Source: Cladorhizidae sp. MBARI D1340-BT2
Taxonomy: Eukaryota; Porifera; Demospongiae; Poecilosclerida; Cladorhizidae
Direction of reading: 5' to 3'
Length of the DNA stretch: 64,000 nucleotides
NCBI GenBank assembly: GCA_028752905.1
Contig: JAQNBH010000012.1
Location: forward strand, 20,115,545-20,179,544
In this document: piece by piece, positions 8,601 through 23,500 of the stretch
Numbering within the stretch: the first letter of the stretch is position 1
Layout: each line of letters opens with the position of its first letter
The notes under the pieces: generated by a model
Seen by the model: the letters and a program-made list of their open reading frames with translations, nothing else
The model's database searches: none
What the model was told of the DNA's origin: nothing
Translations under genes and position numbers: made by a program

Positions 8601-11192
8601 TTTATATCACCGGATAGCCCTTCTAATTATTTGTCTTTTGTACATGCCAAAATTTTGAATACTCTAAGTATTAGCAAGTTATGGTGATTTGAAGTGGTAA
8701 GGTTTGCGATCTTTCCTGGCGTTTTCCAGTTGCCAAAGCGGTGGTCTGCCAGTGAAAAACCACTACATTTATTGATAATCTGTTGACATGTTGCAGATAA
8801 GGGCCTTCTCTATCAGTTGACAAAATCTGGGACTTTGGTCTTGTTAATTAGGGCAGTTATGACATGTTAGCTTCGTAGATTATCCACACTTCACTGAATA
8901 GACTTGATGTATAGCTATTAAGATAGGACTCTCTAAGTGCTCTCTCTTGATACCAAACATCCATATATTCTGTACACTTCACTGTAATGGACTTGCAAGA
9001 TAGGTATCTCTCAGTGTTCTCTATCTTGAGCTAAACATGTTAGCTTCATAGATTCTCCACACTTCACTGAATAGACTTGATATATAGCTCTAAAGGTAGG
9101 CCTCTCTCTGTTCTCTCTCTTGATACCAAACATCCGTATATTCTGCATACATAGAATCACAAGATAGGTTTCTCTATGTGTTCTCTATCTTGATGCTAAA
9201 CAGGTTAGCTTCATAGATTCTCCACACTTCACTGTATAAACTTGATATATAGCTATTAAGATAGGTCTCTCCCTGTGCTCTCTGTTGATATCAAACATCC
9301 ATAATATTCTGCACACTTCACTGTAATGGACTTGATATGATTCGAATGATAGGTTTCATTATGTGTTCTCTATCTTGATATTTGCCCTAATTTGGTCTAT
9401 ATGTTTCTCATTTCCCCCCCAAAAATCTTGTTATTTTGCCGTAAAGCTCATAACTTTTCTACACTTTACCCCAAAAAGATAATTTTTATATTACCGGATA
9501 GCCCTTCTAATTATCTGTCTTTTGTACATGCCAAAATTTTGAGTACTCTAAGTATTAGCAAGTTATGGTGATTTGAAGTGGTAAGGTTTGCGATCTTTCC
9601 TGGCGTTTTCCAGTTGCCAAAGCGGTGGCCTGCCAGTGAAAAACCACTACATTTATTGATAATCTGTTGACATGTTGCAGATAAGGGCCTTCTCTATCAG
9701 TTGACAAAATCTGGGACTTTGGTCTTGTTAATTAGGGCAGTTATGAATTGTACTCTTACTTGATGCTAAACATGTTAGCTTCGTAGATTATCCACACTTC
9801 ACTGAATAGACTTGATGTATAGCTATTAAGATAGGACTCTCTAAGTGCTCTCTCTTGATACCAAACATCCATATATTCTGCACACTTCACTGTAATGGAC
9901 TTGCAAGATAGGTATCTCTCAGTGTTCTCTATCTTGAGCTAAACATGTTAGCTTCATAGATACTCCACACTTCACTGAATAGACTTGATATATAGCTCTA
10001 AAGGTAGGCCTCTCTCTGTTCTCTCTCTTGATACCAAACATCCATATATTCTGCATACATAGAATCACAAGATAGGTTTCTCTATGTGTTCTCTATCTTG
10101 ATGCTAAACAGGTTAGCTTCATAGATTCTCCACACTTTACTGTATAAACTTGATATATAGCTATTAAGATAGGTCTCTCCCTGTGCTCTCTGTTGATATC
10201 AAACATCCATAATATTCTGCACACTTCACTGTAATGGACTTGATATGATTTGAATGATAGGTTTCATTATGTGTTCTCTATCTTGATATTTGCCCTAATT
10301 TGGTCTATATGTTTCTCATTTTCCCCCCAAAAATATTGTTATTTTGCCGTAAAGCTCATAACTTTTCTACACTTTACCCAAAAAAGATAATTTTTATATC
10401 ACCAGATAGCCCTTCTAATTATCTGTCTTTTGTACGTGCCAAAATTTTGAGTACTCTAAGTATTAGCAAGTTATGGTGATTTGAAGTGGTAAGGTTTGCG
10501 ATCTTTCCTGGCGTTTTCCAGTTGCCAAAGCGGTGGCCTGCCAGTGAAAAACCACTACATTTATTGATAATCTGTTGAGATGTTGCAGATAAGGGCCTTC
10601 TCTATCAGTTGACAAAATCTGGGACTTTGGTCTTGTTAATTAGGGCAGTTATGAATTGTACTCTTACTTGATGCTAAACATGTTAGCTTCGTAGATTATC
10701 CACACTTCACTGAATAGACTTGATGTATAGCTATTAAGATAGGACTCTCTAAGTGCTCTCTCTTGATACCAAACATCCATATATTCTGCACACTTCACTG
10801 TAATGGACTTGCAAGATAGGTATCTCTCAGTGTTCTCTATCTTGAGCTAAACATGTTAGCTTCATAGATTCTCCACACTTCACTGAATAGACTTGATATA
10901 TAGCTCTAAAGGTAGGCCTCTCTCTGTTCTCTCTCTTGATACCAAACATCCGTATATTCTGCATACATAGAATCACAAGATAGGTTTCTCTATGTGTTCT
11001 CTATCTTGATGCTAAACAGGTTAGCTTCATAGATTCTCCACACTTCCCTGTATAAACTTGATATATAGCTATTAAGATAGGTCTCTCCCTGTGCTCTCTG
11101 TTGATATCAAACATCCATAATATTCTGCACACTTCACTGTAATGGACTTGATATGATTCGAATGATAGGTTTCATTATGTGTTCTCTATCTT

Positions 11193-11878
11193 TATTTTTT
11201 CTTTTCTTTTTTAAACAATTTTAATATATATATATATAAACAGAATAACAAACAAACATTAACAAACAACAACAAACAAACATTAAAACAAAAAATCTTA
11301 ATACACTACTTATAAAAAATAATCGTCATTACAACTAAAGCTGGTGCCCAGCACAGCTGCAGTGTTACCTCGCTGCACGGCTACTGCAATCCGCTGGGAA
11401 AGGAAAAAGGAGGAGCGGGGATCATCCGTTTCCTGTTTGAGACGGTTGCCCAAATCTGAAAAGAAAAGACCTGCAGACTTGCCAAATGAACCAGCCGTCT
11501 CGATTCCAATTGGCACAAAAAAATGGGAGACAGCCAAAGAGGAGTATTTTATTCTCTTACGGTATTCGGCATTGCTTGCCACCGAGCCAGGGCCATCAGA
11601 AGACAAGGAGGCGTAGGAGGGAGCGAAGGTGTCTACAATTGTAGCGTCCCATACCAAAATACGCCCATTTTTCCAGGGAATGACGGAAGCCCCATCCGGA
11701 CGCTTACCATCAGAACGTGACAAGCCCGGAGGCTCCAGGTGCGAGGGAACCTTGATGGCTGCCAAGGATCGCCGGATGATCTCATTCACTTCCCCGTGTC
11801 TGGAATGACGCCCTTGGCTGTACTTACAACTGAGGCCGTGTGTGCCGTACTTGTCAACATTAAGACCACACAAATGAC
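11193..11878 (-). mobile_element. Retrotransposon remnant, copy 2
   Basis: It is 686 bp with the same two junctions as copy 1, in a full-linker monomer. It differs from copy 1 at two coding bases and, as far as I can see, nowhere else. It belongs to the haplotype shared by copies 2, 4, 5 and 6. Confidence 0.75.
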
Positions 11879-11879
11879 A
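11310..11879 (-). pseudogene. Zinc knuckle + probable RLE fragment, copy 2
   Basis: The 187-codon frame is open and ends at the TAA at 11310-11312. Diagnostic residues are N5, H26 and P152. N5 lies between the second Cys and the His of the knuckle. All zinc ligands and the E47, D60 and D76 positions are kept. No ATG is present. Confidence 0.63.
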
Positions 11880-14800
11880 TTTGCCCTAATTTGGTCTATA
11901 TGTTTCTCATTTCCCCCCCAAAAATTTTGTTATTTTGCCGTAAAGCTCATAACTTTTCTACACTTTACCCAAAAAAGAAATTTTTTATATCACCGGATAG
12001 CCCTTCTAATTATCTGTCTTTTGTACGTGCCAAAATTTTGAGTACTCTAAGTATTAGCAAGTTATGGTGATTTGAAGTGGTAAGGTTTGCGATCTTTCCT
12101 GGCGTTTTCCAGTTGCCAAAGCGGTGGCCTGCCAGTGAAAAACCACTACATTTATTGATAATCTGTTGACATGTTGCAGATAAGGGCCTTCTCTATCAGT
12201 TGACAAAATCTGGGACTTTGGTCTTGTTAATTAGGGCAGTTATGACATGTTAGCTTCGTAGATTATCCACACTTCACTGAATAGACTTGATGTATAGCTA
12301 TTAAGATAGGACTCTCTAAGTGCTCTCTCTTGATACCAAACATCCATATATTCTGCACACTTCACTGTAATGGACTTGCAAGATAGGTATCTCTCAGTGT
12401 TCTCTATCTTGAGCTAAACATGTTAGCTTCATAGATTCTCCACACTTCACTGAATAGACTTGATATAATTATAGCTCTAAAGGTAGGCCTCTCTCTGTTC
12501 TCTCTCTTGATACCAAACATCCGTATATTCTGCATACATAGAATCACAAGATAGGTTTCTCTATGTGTTCTCTATCTTGATGCTAAACAGGTTAGCTTCA
12601 TAGATTCTCCACACTTCACTGTATAAACTTGATATATAGCTATTAAGATAGGTCTCTCCCTGTGCTCTCTGTTGATATCAAACATCCATAATATTCTGCA
12701 CACTTCACTGTAATGGACTTGATATGATTCGAATGATAGGTTTCATTATGTGTTCTCTATCTTGATATTTGCCCTAATTTGGTCTATATGTTTCTCAATT
12801 TTTCCCCAAAAATCTTGTTATTTTGCCGTAAAGCTCATAACATTTCAACACTTTACCCAAAAAAGATAATATTTATATCACCGGATAGCCCTTCTAATTA
12901 TCTGTCTTTTGTAAGTGCCAAAATTTTTGAGTACTCTAAGTATTAGCAAGTTATGGTGATTTGAAGTGGTAAGGTTTGCGATCTTTCCTGGCGTTTTCCA
13001 GTTGCCAAAGCGGTGGCCTGCCAGTGAAAAACCACTACATTTATTGATAATCTGTTGACATGTTGCAGATAAGGGCCTTCTCTATCAGTTGACAAAATCT
13101 GGGACTTTGGTCTTGTTAATTAGGGCAGTTATGACATGTTAGCTTCGTAGATTATCCACACTTCACTGAATAGACTTGATGTATAGCTATTAAGATAGGA
13201 CTCTCTAAGTGCTCTCTCTTGATACCAAACATCCATATATTCTGCACACTTCACTGTAATGGACTTGCAAGATAGGTATCTCTCAGTGTTCTCTATCTTG
13301 AGCTAAACATGTTAGCTTCATAGATTCTCCACACTTCACTGAATAGACTTGATATATAGCTCTAAAGGTAGGCCTCTCTCTGTTCTCTCTCTTGATACCA
13401 AACATCCGTATATTCTGCATACATAGAATCACAAGATAGGTTTCTCTATGTGTTCTCTATCTTGATGCTAAACAGGTTAGCTTCATAGATTCTCCACACT
13501 TCACTGTATAAACTTGATATATAGCTATTAAGATAGGTCTCTCCCTGTGCTCTCTGTTGATATCAAACATCCATAATATTCTGCACACTTCACTGTAATG
13601 GACTTGATATGATTCGAATGATAGGTTTCATTATGTGTTCTCTATCTTGATATTTGCCCTAATTTGGTCTATATGTTTCTCATTTTCCCCCCCAAAATCT
13701 TGTTATTTTGCCGTAAAGCTCATAACTTTTCTACACTTTACCCAAAAAAGAAATTTTTTATATCACCGGATAGCCCTTCTAATTATCTGTCTTTTGTACG
13801 TGCCAAAATTTTGACTACTCTAAGTATTAGCAAGTTATGGCGATTTGAAGTGGTAAGGTTTGCGATCTTTCCTGGCGTTTTCCAGTTGCCAAAGCGGTGG
13901 CCTGCCAGTGAAAAACCACTACATTTATTGATAATCTGTTGACATGTTGCAGATAAGGGCCTTCTCTATCAGTTGACAAAATCTGGGACTTTGGTCTTGT
14001 TAATTAGGGCAGTTATGACATGTTAGCTTCGTAGATTATCCACACTTCACTGAATAGACTTGATGTATAGCTATTAAGATAGGACTCTCTAAGTGCTCTC
14101 TCTTGATACCAAACATCCATATATTCTGCACACTTCACTGTAATGGACTTGCAAGATAGGTATCTCTCAGTGTTCTCTATCTTGAGCTAAACATGTTAGC
14201 TTCATAGATTCTCCACACTTCACTGAATAGACTTGATATAATTATAGCTCTAAAGGTAGGCCTCTCTCTGTTCTCTCTCTTGATACCAAACATCCGTATA
14301 TTCTGCATACATAGAATCACAAGATAGGTTTCTCTATGTGTTCTCTATCTTGATGCTAAACAGGTTAGCTTCATAGATTCTCCACACTTCCCTGTATAAA
14401 CTTGATATATAGCTATTAAGATAGGTCTCTCCCTGTGCTCTCTGTTGATATCAAACATCCATAATATTCTGCACACTTCACTGTAATGGACTTGATATGA
14501 TTCGAATGATAGGTTTCATTATGTGTTCTCTATCTTGATATTTGCCCTAATTTGGTCTATATGTTTCTCATTTTTCCCCCAGAAATCTTGTTATTTTGCC
14601 GTAAAGCTCATAACTTTTCTACACTTTACCCCAAAAAGATAATTTTTATATCACCGGATAGCCCTTCTAATTATCTGTCTTTTGTACGTGCCAAAATTTT
14701 GAGTACTCTAAGTATTAGCAAGTTATGGTGATTTGAAGTGGTAAGGTTTGCGATCTTTCCTGGCGTTTTCCAGTTGCCAAAGCGGTGGCCTGCCAGTGAA

Positions 14801-17800
14801 AAACCACTACATTTATTGATAATCTGTTGACATGTTGCAGATAAGGGCCTTCTCTATCAGTTGACAAAATCTGGGACTTTGGTCTTGTTAATTAGGGCAG
14901 TTATGACATGTTAGCTTCGTAGATTATCCACACTTCACTGAATAGACTTGATGTATAGCTATTAAGATAGGACTCTCTAAGTGCTCTCTCTTAATACCAA
15001 ACATCCATATATTCTGCACACTTCACTGTAATGGACTTGCAAGATAGATATCTCTCAGTGTTCTCTATCTTGAGCTAAACATGTTAGGTTCATAGATTCT
15101 CCACACTTCACTGAATAGACTTGATATAATTATAGCTCTAAAGGTAGGCCTCTCTCTGTTCTCTCTCTTGATACCAAACATCCGTATATTCTGCATACAT
15201 AGAATCACAAGATAGGTTTCTCTATGTGTTCTCTATCTTGATGCTAAACAGGTTAGCTTCATAGATTCTCCACACTTCCCTGTATAAACTTGATATATAG
15301 CTATTAAGATAGGTCTCTCCCTGTGCTCTCTGTTGATATCAAACATCCATAATATTCTGCACACTTCACTGTAATGGACTTGATATGATTCGAATGATAG
15401 GTTTCATTATGTGTTCTCTATCTTGATATTTGCCCTAATTTGGTCTATATGTTTCTCATTTTCCCCCCAGAAATCTTGTTATTTTGCCGTAAAGCTCATA
15501 ACTTTTCTACACTTTACCCAAAAAAGATAATTTTTATATCACCGGATAGCCCTTCTAATTATCTGTCTTTTGTACGTGCCAAAATTTTGAGTACTCTAAG
15601 TATTAGCAAGTTATGGTGATTTGAAGTGGTAAGGTTTGCGATCTTTCCTGGCGTTTTCCAGTTGCCAAAGCGGTGGCCTGCCAGTGAAAAACCACTACAT
15701 TTATTGATAATCTGTTGACATGTTGCAGATAAGGGCCTTCTCTATCAGTTGACAAAATCTGGGACTTTGGTCTTGTTAATTAGGGCAGTTATGACATGTT
15801 AGCTTCGTAGATTATCCACACTTCACTGAATAGACTTGATGTATAGCTATTAAGATAGGACTCTCTAAGTGCTCTCTCTTGATACCAAACATCCATATAT
15901 TCTGCACACTTCACTGTAATGGACTTGCAAGATAGATATCTCTCAGTGTTCTCTATCTTGAGCTAAACATGTTAGGTTCATAGATTCTCCACACTTCACT
16001 GAATAGACTTGATATAATTATAGCTCTAAAGGTAGGCCTCTCTCTGTTCTCTCTCTTGATACCAAACATCCGTATATTCTGCATACATAGAATCACAAGA
16101 TAGGTTTCTCTATGTGTTCTCTATCTTGATGCTAAACAGGTTAGCTTCATAGATTCTCCACACTTCCCTGTATAAACTTGATATATAGCTATTAAGATAG
16201 GTCTCTCCCTGTGCTCTCTGTTGATATCAAACATCCATAATATTCTGCAAACTTCACTGTAATGGAATTGATATGATTCGAATGATAGGTTTCATTATGT
16301 GTTCTCTATCTTGATATTTGCCCTAATTTGGTCTATATGTTTCTCATTTCCCCCCCAGAAATCTTGTTATTTTGCCGTAAAGCTCATAACTTTTCTACAC
16401 TTTACCCAAAAAAGATAATTTTTATATCACCGGATAGCCCTTCTAATTATCTGTCTTTTGTACGTGCCAAAACTTTGAGTACTCTAAGTATTAGCAAGTT
16501 ATGGTGATTTGAAGTGGTAAGGTTTGCGATCTTTCCTGGCGTTTTCCAGTTGCCAAAGCGGTGGCCTGCCAGTGAAAAACCACTACATTTATTGATAATC
16601 TGTTGACATGTTGCAGATAAGGGCCTTCTCTATCAGTTGACAAAATCTGGGACTTTGGTCTTGTTAATTAGGGCAGTTATGACATGTTAGCTTCGTAGAT
16701 TATCCACACTTCACTGAATAGACTTGATGTATAGCTATTAAGATAGGACTCTCTAAGTGCTCTCTCTTGATACCAAACATCCATATATTCTGCACACTTC
16801 ACTGTAATGGACTTGCAAGATAGGTATCTCTCAGTGTTCTCTATCTTGAGCTAAACATGTTAGCTTCATAGATTCTCCACACTTCACTGAATAGACTTGA
16901 TATATAGCTCTAAAGGTAGGCCTCTCTCTGTTCTCTCTCTTGATACCAAACATCCGTATATTCTGCATACATAGAATCACAAGATAGGTTTCTCTATGTG
17001 TTCTCTATCTTGATGCTAAACAGGTTAGCTTCATAGATTCTCCACACTTCCCTGTATAAACTTGATATATAGCTATTAAGATAGGTCTCTCCCTGTGCTC
17101 TCTGTTGATATCAAACATCCATAATATTCTGCACACTTCACTGTAATGGACTTGATATTATTCGAATGATAGGTTTCATTATGTGTTCTCTATCTTGATA
17201 TTTGCCCTAATTTGGTCTATATGTTTCTCATTTTCCCCCCCAAAATCTTGTTATTTTGCCGTAAAGCTCATAACTTTTCTACACTTTACCCAAAAAAGAT
17301 AATTTTTATATCACCGGATAGCCCTTCTAATTATTTGTCTTTTGTACGTGCCAAAATTTTGAGTACTCTAAGTATTAGCAAGTTATGGTGATTTGAAGTG
17401 GTAAGGTTTGCGATCTTTCCTGGCGTTTTCCAGTTGCCAAAGCGGTGGCCTGCCAGTGAAAAACCACTACATTTATTGATAATCTGTTGACATGTTGCAG
17501 ATAAGGGCCTTCTCTATCAGTTGACAAAATCTGGGACTTTGGTCTTGTTAATTAGGGCAGTTATGACATGTTAGCTTCGTAGATTATCCACACTTCACTG
17601 AATAGACTTGATGTATAGCTATTAAGATAGGACTCTCTAAGTGCTCTCTCTTGATACCAAACATCCATATATTCTGTACACTTCACTGTAATGGACTTGC
17701 AAGATAGGTATCTCTCAGTGTTCTCTATCTTGAGCTAAACATGTTAGCTTCATAGATTCTCCACACTTCACTGAATAGACTTGATATATAGCTCTAAAGG

Positions 17801-19895
17801 TAGGCCTCTCTCTGTTCTCTCTCTTGATACCAAACATCCGTATATTCTGCATACATAGAATCACAAGATAGGTTTCTCTATGTGTTCTCTATCTTGATGC
17901 TAAACAGGTTAGCTTCATAGATTCTCCACACTTCACTGTATAAACTTGATATATAGCTATTAAGATAGGTCTCTCCCTGTGCTCTCTGTTGATATCAAAC
18001 ATCCATAATATTCTGCACACTTCACTGTAATGGACTTGATATGATTCGAATGATAGGTTTCATTATGTGTTCTCTATCTTGATATTTGCCCTAATTTGGT
18101 CTATATGTTTCTCATTTTCCCCCCAAAAATCTTGTTATTTTGCCGTAAAGCTCATAACTTTTCTACACTTTACCCAAAAAAGATAATTTTTATATCACCG
18201 GATAGCCCTTCTAATTATCTGTCTTTTGTACGTGCCAAAATTTTGAGTACTCTAAGTATTAGCAAGTTATGGTGATTTGAAGTGGTAAGGTTTGCGATCT
18301 TTCCTGGCGTTTTCCAGTTGCCAAAGCGGTGGCCTGCCAGTGAAAAACCACTACATTTATTGATAATCTGTTGACATGTTGCAGATAAGGCTCTATCAGT
18401 TGACAAAATCTGGGACTTTGGTCTTGTTAATTAGGGCAGTTATGAATTGTACTCTTACTTGATGCTAAACATGTTAGCTTCGTAGATTATCCACACTTCA
18501 CTGAATAGACTTGATGTATAGCTATTAAGATAGGACTCTCTAAGTGCTCTCTCTTGATACCAAACATTTATATATTCTGCACACTTCACTGTAATGGACT
18601 TGCAAGATAGGTATCTCTCAGTGTTCTCTATCTTGAGCTAAACATGTTAGCTTCATAGATACTCCACACTTCACTGAATAGACTTGATATATAGCTCTAA
18701 AGGTAGGCCTCTCTCTGTTCTCTCTCTTGATACCAAACATCCGTATATTCTGCATACATAGAATCACAAGATAGGTTTCTCTATGTGTTCTCTATCTTGA
18801 TGCTAAACAGGTTAGCTTCATAGATTCTCCACACTTTACTGTATAAACTTGATATATAGCTATTAAGATAGGTCTCTCCCTGTGCTCTCTGTTGATATCA
18901 AACATCCATAATATTCTGCATACTTCACTGTAATGGACTTGATATGATTCGAATGATAGGTTTCATTATGTGTTCTCTATCTTGATATTTGCCCTAATTT
19001 GGTCTATATGTTTCTCATTTTCCCCCCAAAAATCTTGTTATTTTTCCGTAAAGCTCATAACTTTTCTACACTTTACCCAAAAAAGATAATTTTTATATCA
19101 CCGGATAGCCCTTCTAATTATCTGTCTTTTGTACGTGCCAAAATTTTGAGTACTCTAAGTATTAGCAAGTTATGGTGATTTGAAGTGGTAAGGTTTGCGA
19201 TCTTTCCTGGCGTTTTCCAGTTGCCAAAGCGGTGGCCTGCCAGTGAAAAACCACTACATTTATTGATAATCTGTTGACATGTTGCAGATAAGGGCCTTCT
19301 CTATCAGTTGACAAAATCTGGGACTTTGGTCTTGTTAATTAGGGCAGTTATGAATTGTACTCTTACTTGATGCTAAACATGTTAGCTTCGTAGATTATCC
19401 ACACTTCACTGAATAGACTTGATGTATAGCTATTAAGATAGGACTCTCTAAGTGCTCTCTCTTGATACCAAACATCCATATATTCTGCACACTTCACTGT
19501 AATGGACTTGCAAGATAGGTATCTCTCAGTGTTCTCTATCTTGAGCTAAACATGTTAGGTTCATAGATTCTCCACACTTCACTGAATAGACTTGATATAA
19601 TTATAGCTCTAAAGGTAGGCCTCTCTCTGTTCTCTCTCTTGATACCAAACATCCGTATATTCTGCATACATAGAATCACAAGATAGGTTTCTCTATGTGT
19701 TCTCTATCTTGATGCTAAACAGGTTAGCTTCATAGATTCTCCACACTTCCCTGTATAAACTTGATATATAGCTATTAAGATAGGTCTCTCCCTGTGCTCT
19801 CTGTTGATATCAAACATCCATAATATTCTGCACACTTCACTGTAATGGACTTGATATGATTCGAATGATAGGTTTCATTATGTGTTCTCTATCTT

Positions 19896-20581
19896 TATTT
19901 TTTCTTTTCTTTTTTAAACAATTTTAATATATATATATATAAACAGAATAACAAACAAACATTAACAAACAACAACAAACAAACATTAAAACAAAAAATC
20001 TTAATACACTACTTATAAAAAATAATCGTCATTACAACTAAAGCTGGTGCCCAGCACAGCTGCAGTGTTACCTCGCTGCACGGCTACTGCAATCCGCTGG
20101 GAAAGGAAAAAGGAGGAGCGGGGATCATCCGTTTCCTGTTTGAGACGGTTGCCCAAATCTGAAAAGAAAAGACCTGCAGACTTGCCAAATGAACCAGCCG
20201 TCTCGATTCCAATTGGCACAAAAAAATGGGAGACAGCCAAAGAGGAGTATTTTATTCTCTTACGGTATTCGGCATTGCTTGCCACCGAGCCAGGGCCATC
20301 AGAAGACAAGGAGGCGTAGGAGGGAGCGAAGGTGTCTACAATTGTAGCGTCCCATACCAAAATACGCCCATTTTTCCAGGGAATGACGGAAGCCCCATCC
20401 GGACGCTTACCATCAGAACGTGACAAGCCCGGAGGCTCCAGGTGCGAGGGAACCTTGATGGCTGCCAAGGATCGCCGGATGATCTCATTCACTTCCCCTT
20501 GTCTGGAATGACGCCCTTGGCTGTACTTACAACTGAGGCCGTGTGTGCCGTACTTGTCAACATCAAGACCACACAAATGAC
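19896..20581 (-). mobile_element. Retrotransposon remnant, copy 3
   Basis: It is 686 bp with the same junctions and carries the copy 1 haplotype. The monomer before it has ATATAATTATAG where the copy 1 monomer has ATATATAG, which accounts for the 1595-bp instead of 1591-bp spacing. Confidence 0.75.
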
Positions 20582-20582
20582 A
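20013..20582 (-). pseudogene. Zinc knuckle + probable RLE fragment, copy 3
   Basis: The open frame is identical in translation to copy 1 (D5, Q26, P152), ends at the TAA at 20013-20015 and has no ATG. Identity to copy 1 rather than to nearer copy 2 shows that the super-repeat was copied as a block of about 18 kb. Confidence 0.63.
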
Positions 20583-23500
20583 TTTGCCCTAATTTGGTCT
20601 ATATGTTTCTCATTTTCCCCCCAAATTTTTTGTTATTTTGCCGTAAAGCTCATAACTTTTCTACACTTTACCCAAAAAAGAAAATTTTTATATCACCGGA
20701 TAGCCCTTCTAATTATCTGTCTTTTGTATGTGCCAAAATTTTGAGTACTCTAAGTATTAGCAAGTTATGGTGATTTGAAGTGGTAAGGTTTGCGATCTTT
20801 CCTGGCGTTTTCCAGTTGCCAAAGCGGTGGCCTGCCAGTGAAAAACCACTACATTTATTGATAATCTGTTGACATGTTGCAGATAAGGGCCTTCTCTATC
20901 AGTTGACAAAATCTGGGACTTTGGTCTTGTTAATTAGGGCAGTTATGAATTGTACTCTTACTTGATGCTAAACATGTTAGCTTCGTAGAGCTCTCTGTTG
21001 ATATCAAACATCCATAATATTCTGCACACTTCACTGTAATGGACTTGATATGATTCGAATGATAGGTTTCATTATGTGTTCTCTATCTTGATATTTGCCC
21101 TAATTTGGTCTATATGTTTCTCATTTTACCCCCAAAAATCTTGTTATTTTGCCGTAAAGCTCATAACTTTTCTACACTTTACCCCAAAAAGATAATTTTT
21201 ATATCACCGGATAGCCCTTCTAATTATCTGTCTTTTGTATGTGCCAAAATTTTGAGTACTCTAAGTATTAGCAAGTTATGGTGATTTGAAGTGGTAAGGT
21301 TTGCGATCTTTCCTGGCGTTTTCCAGTTGCCAAAGCGGTGGCCTGCCAGTGAAAAACCACTACATTTATTGATAATCTGTTGACATGTTGCAGATAAGGG
21401 CCTTCTCTATCAGTTGACAAAATCTGGGACTTTGGTCTTGTTAATTAGGGCAGTTATGAATTGTACTGATGCTAAACATGTTAGCTTCGTAGATTATCCA
21501 CACTTCACTGAATAGACTTGATGTATAGCTATTAAGATAGGACTCTCTAAGTGCTCTCTCTTGATACCAAACATCCATAATTATATTCTGCACACTTCAC
21601 TGTAATGGACTTGCAAGATAGGTATCTCTCAGTGTTCTCTATCTTGAGCTAAACATGTTAGCTTCATAGATTCTCCACACTTCACTGAATAGACTTGATA
21701 TATAGCTCTAAAGGTAGGCCTCTCTCTGTTCTCTCTCTTGATACCAAACATCCGTATATTCTGCATACATAGAATCACAAGATAGGTTTCTCTATGTGTT
21801 CTCTATCTTGATGCTAAACAGGTTAGCTTCATAGATTCTCCACACTTCACTGTATAAACTTGATATATAGCTATTAAAATAGGTCTCTCCCTGTGCTCTC
21901 TGTTGATATCAAACATCCATAATATTCTGCACACTTCACTGTAATGGACTTGATATGATTCGAATGATAGGTTTCATTATGTGTTCTCTATCTTGATATT
22001 TGCCCTAATTTGGTCTATATGTTTCTCATTTTCCCCCCAAAAATCTTGTTATTTTGCCGTAAAGCTCATAACTTTTCTACACTTTACCCAAAAAAGATAA
22101 TTTTTATATCACCGGATAGCCCTTCTAATTATCTGTCTTTTGTACGTGCCAAAATTTTTGAGTACTCTAAGTATTAGCAAGTTATGGTGATTTGAAGTGG
22201 TAAGGTTTGCGATCTTTCCTGGCGTTTTCCAGTTGCCAAAGCGGTGGCCTGCCAGTGAAAAACCACTACATTTATTGATAATCTGTTGACATGTTGCAGA
22301 TAAGGGCCTTCTCTATCAGTTGACAAAATCTGGGACTTTGGTCTTGTTAATTAGGGCAGTTATGACATGTTAGCTTCGTAGATTATCCACACTTCACTGA
22401 ATAGACTTGATGTATAGCTATTAAGATAGGACTCTCTAAGTGCTCTCTCTTGATACCAAACATCCATATATTCTGCACACTTCACTGTAATGGACTTGCA
22501 AGATAGGTATCTCTCAGTGTTCTCTATCTTGAGCTAAACATGTTAGCTTCATAGATTCTCCACACTTCACTGAATAGACTTGATATATAGCTCTAAAGGT
22601 AGGCCTCTCTCTGTTCTCTCTCTTGATACCAAACATCCGTATATTCTGCATACATAGAATCACAAGATAGGTTTCTCTATGTGTTCTCTATCTTGATGCT
22701 AAACAGGTTAGCTTCATAGATTCTCCACACTTCACTGTATAAACTTGATATATAGCTATTAAGATAGGTCTCTCCCTGTGCTCTCTGTTGATATCAAACA
22801 TCCATAATATTCTGCACACTTTACTGTAATGGACTTGATATGATTCGAATGATAGGTTTCATTATGTGTTCTCTATCTTGATATTTGCCCTAATTTGGTC
22901 TATATGTTTCTCATTTTCCCCCCAAAAATCTTGTTATTTTGCCGTAAAGCTCATAACTTTTCTACACTTTACCCAAAAAAGATAATTTTTATATCACCGG
23001 ATAGCCCTTCTAATTATCTGTCTTTTGTACGTGCCAAAATTTTGAGTACTCTAAGTATTAGCAAGTTATGGCGATTTGAAGTGGTAAGGTTTGCGATCTT
23101 TCCTGGCGTTTTCCAGTTGCCAAAGCGGTGGCCTGCCAGTGAAAAACCACTACATTTATTGATAATCTGTTGACATGTTGCAGATAAGGGCCTTCTCTAT
23201 CAGTTGACAAAATCTGGGACTTTGGTCTTGTTAATTAGGGCAGTTATGACATGTTAGCTTCGTAGATTATCCACACTTCACTGAATAGACTTGATGTATA
23301 GCTATTAAGATAGGACTCTCCAAGTGCTCTCTCTTGATACCAAACATCCATATATTCTGCACACTTCACTGTAATGGACTTGCATGATAGGTATCTCTCA
23401 GTGTTCTCTATCTTGAGCTAAACATGTTAGCTTCATAGATTCTCCACACTTCACTGAATAGACTTGATATATAGCTCTAAAGGTAGGTCTCTCTCTGTTC

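Larger units (their letters stand above)
1812..11880. repeat. Higher-order unit alpha-1 (10,069 bp)
   Basis: The unit runs from the monomer after remnant 1 to remnant 2. Monomer anchors are 1812, 2323, 3228, 4054, 4959, 5844, 6726, 7614, 8498, 9382 and 10290. It differs from alpha-2 by exactly two events: an extra 1731-bp tandem duplication (spacings 826 + 905), and the absence of one 884-bp monomer. The arithmetic closes: 10069 - 1731 + 884 = 9222. Rare variants shared with alpha-2 include CACCAGAT (10401 and 28326), GATTTGAATG (10247 and about 28170) and GAGATGTTGCAG (about 10577 and 28502). Confidence 0.88.
1812..20583. repeat. Super-repeat, alpha-1 + beta-1 (18,772 bp)
   Basis: One alpha and one beta unit in order. 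The following 20584-37621 (17,038 bp) repeats the same order. The difference is fully explained by one 1731-bp duplication and one 888-bp monomer gained here, one 884-bp monomer gained there, and 1 bp of small indels: 18772 - 1731 - 888 + 884 + 1 = 17038. Confidence 0.85.
11881..20583. repeat. Higher-order unit beta-1 (8,703 bp)
   Basis: Monomer anchors are 11881, 12769, 13654, 14542, 15430, 16318, 17202, 18086 and 18989. It matches beta-2 except for one extra 888-bp monomer (one of the pair starting at 14542 and 15430, both with AGATAGATATCTC and GTTAGGTTC) and a few small indels, among them a 5-bp loss at about 18389 (ATAAGGCTCTATC). Shared rare markers with beta-2 are CTCAATTTTTCCCC (12795 and 30720) and CTTAATACC (14991 and 32925). 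Confidence 0.88.

Noticed and set aside
18215..18406. Minus-strand 63-codon frame
   Set aside because: It exists only because of a 5-bp deletion in one monomer (ATAAGGCTCTATC); not conserved in the other monomers.
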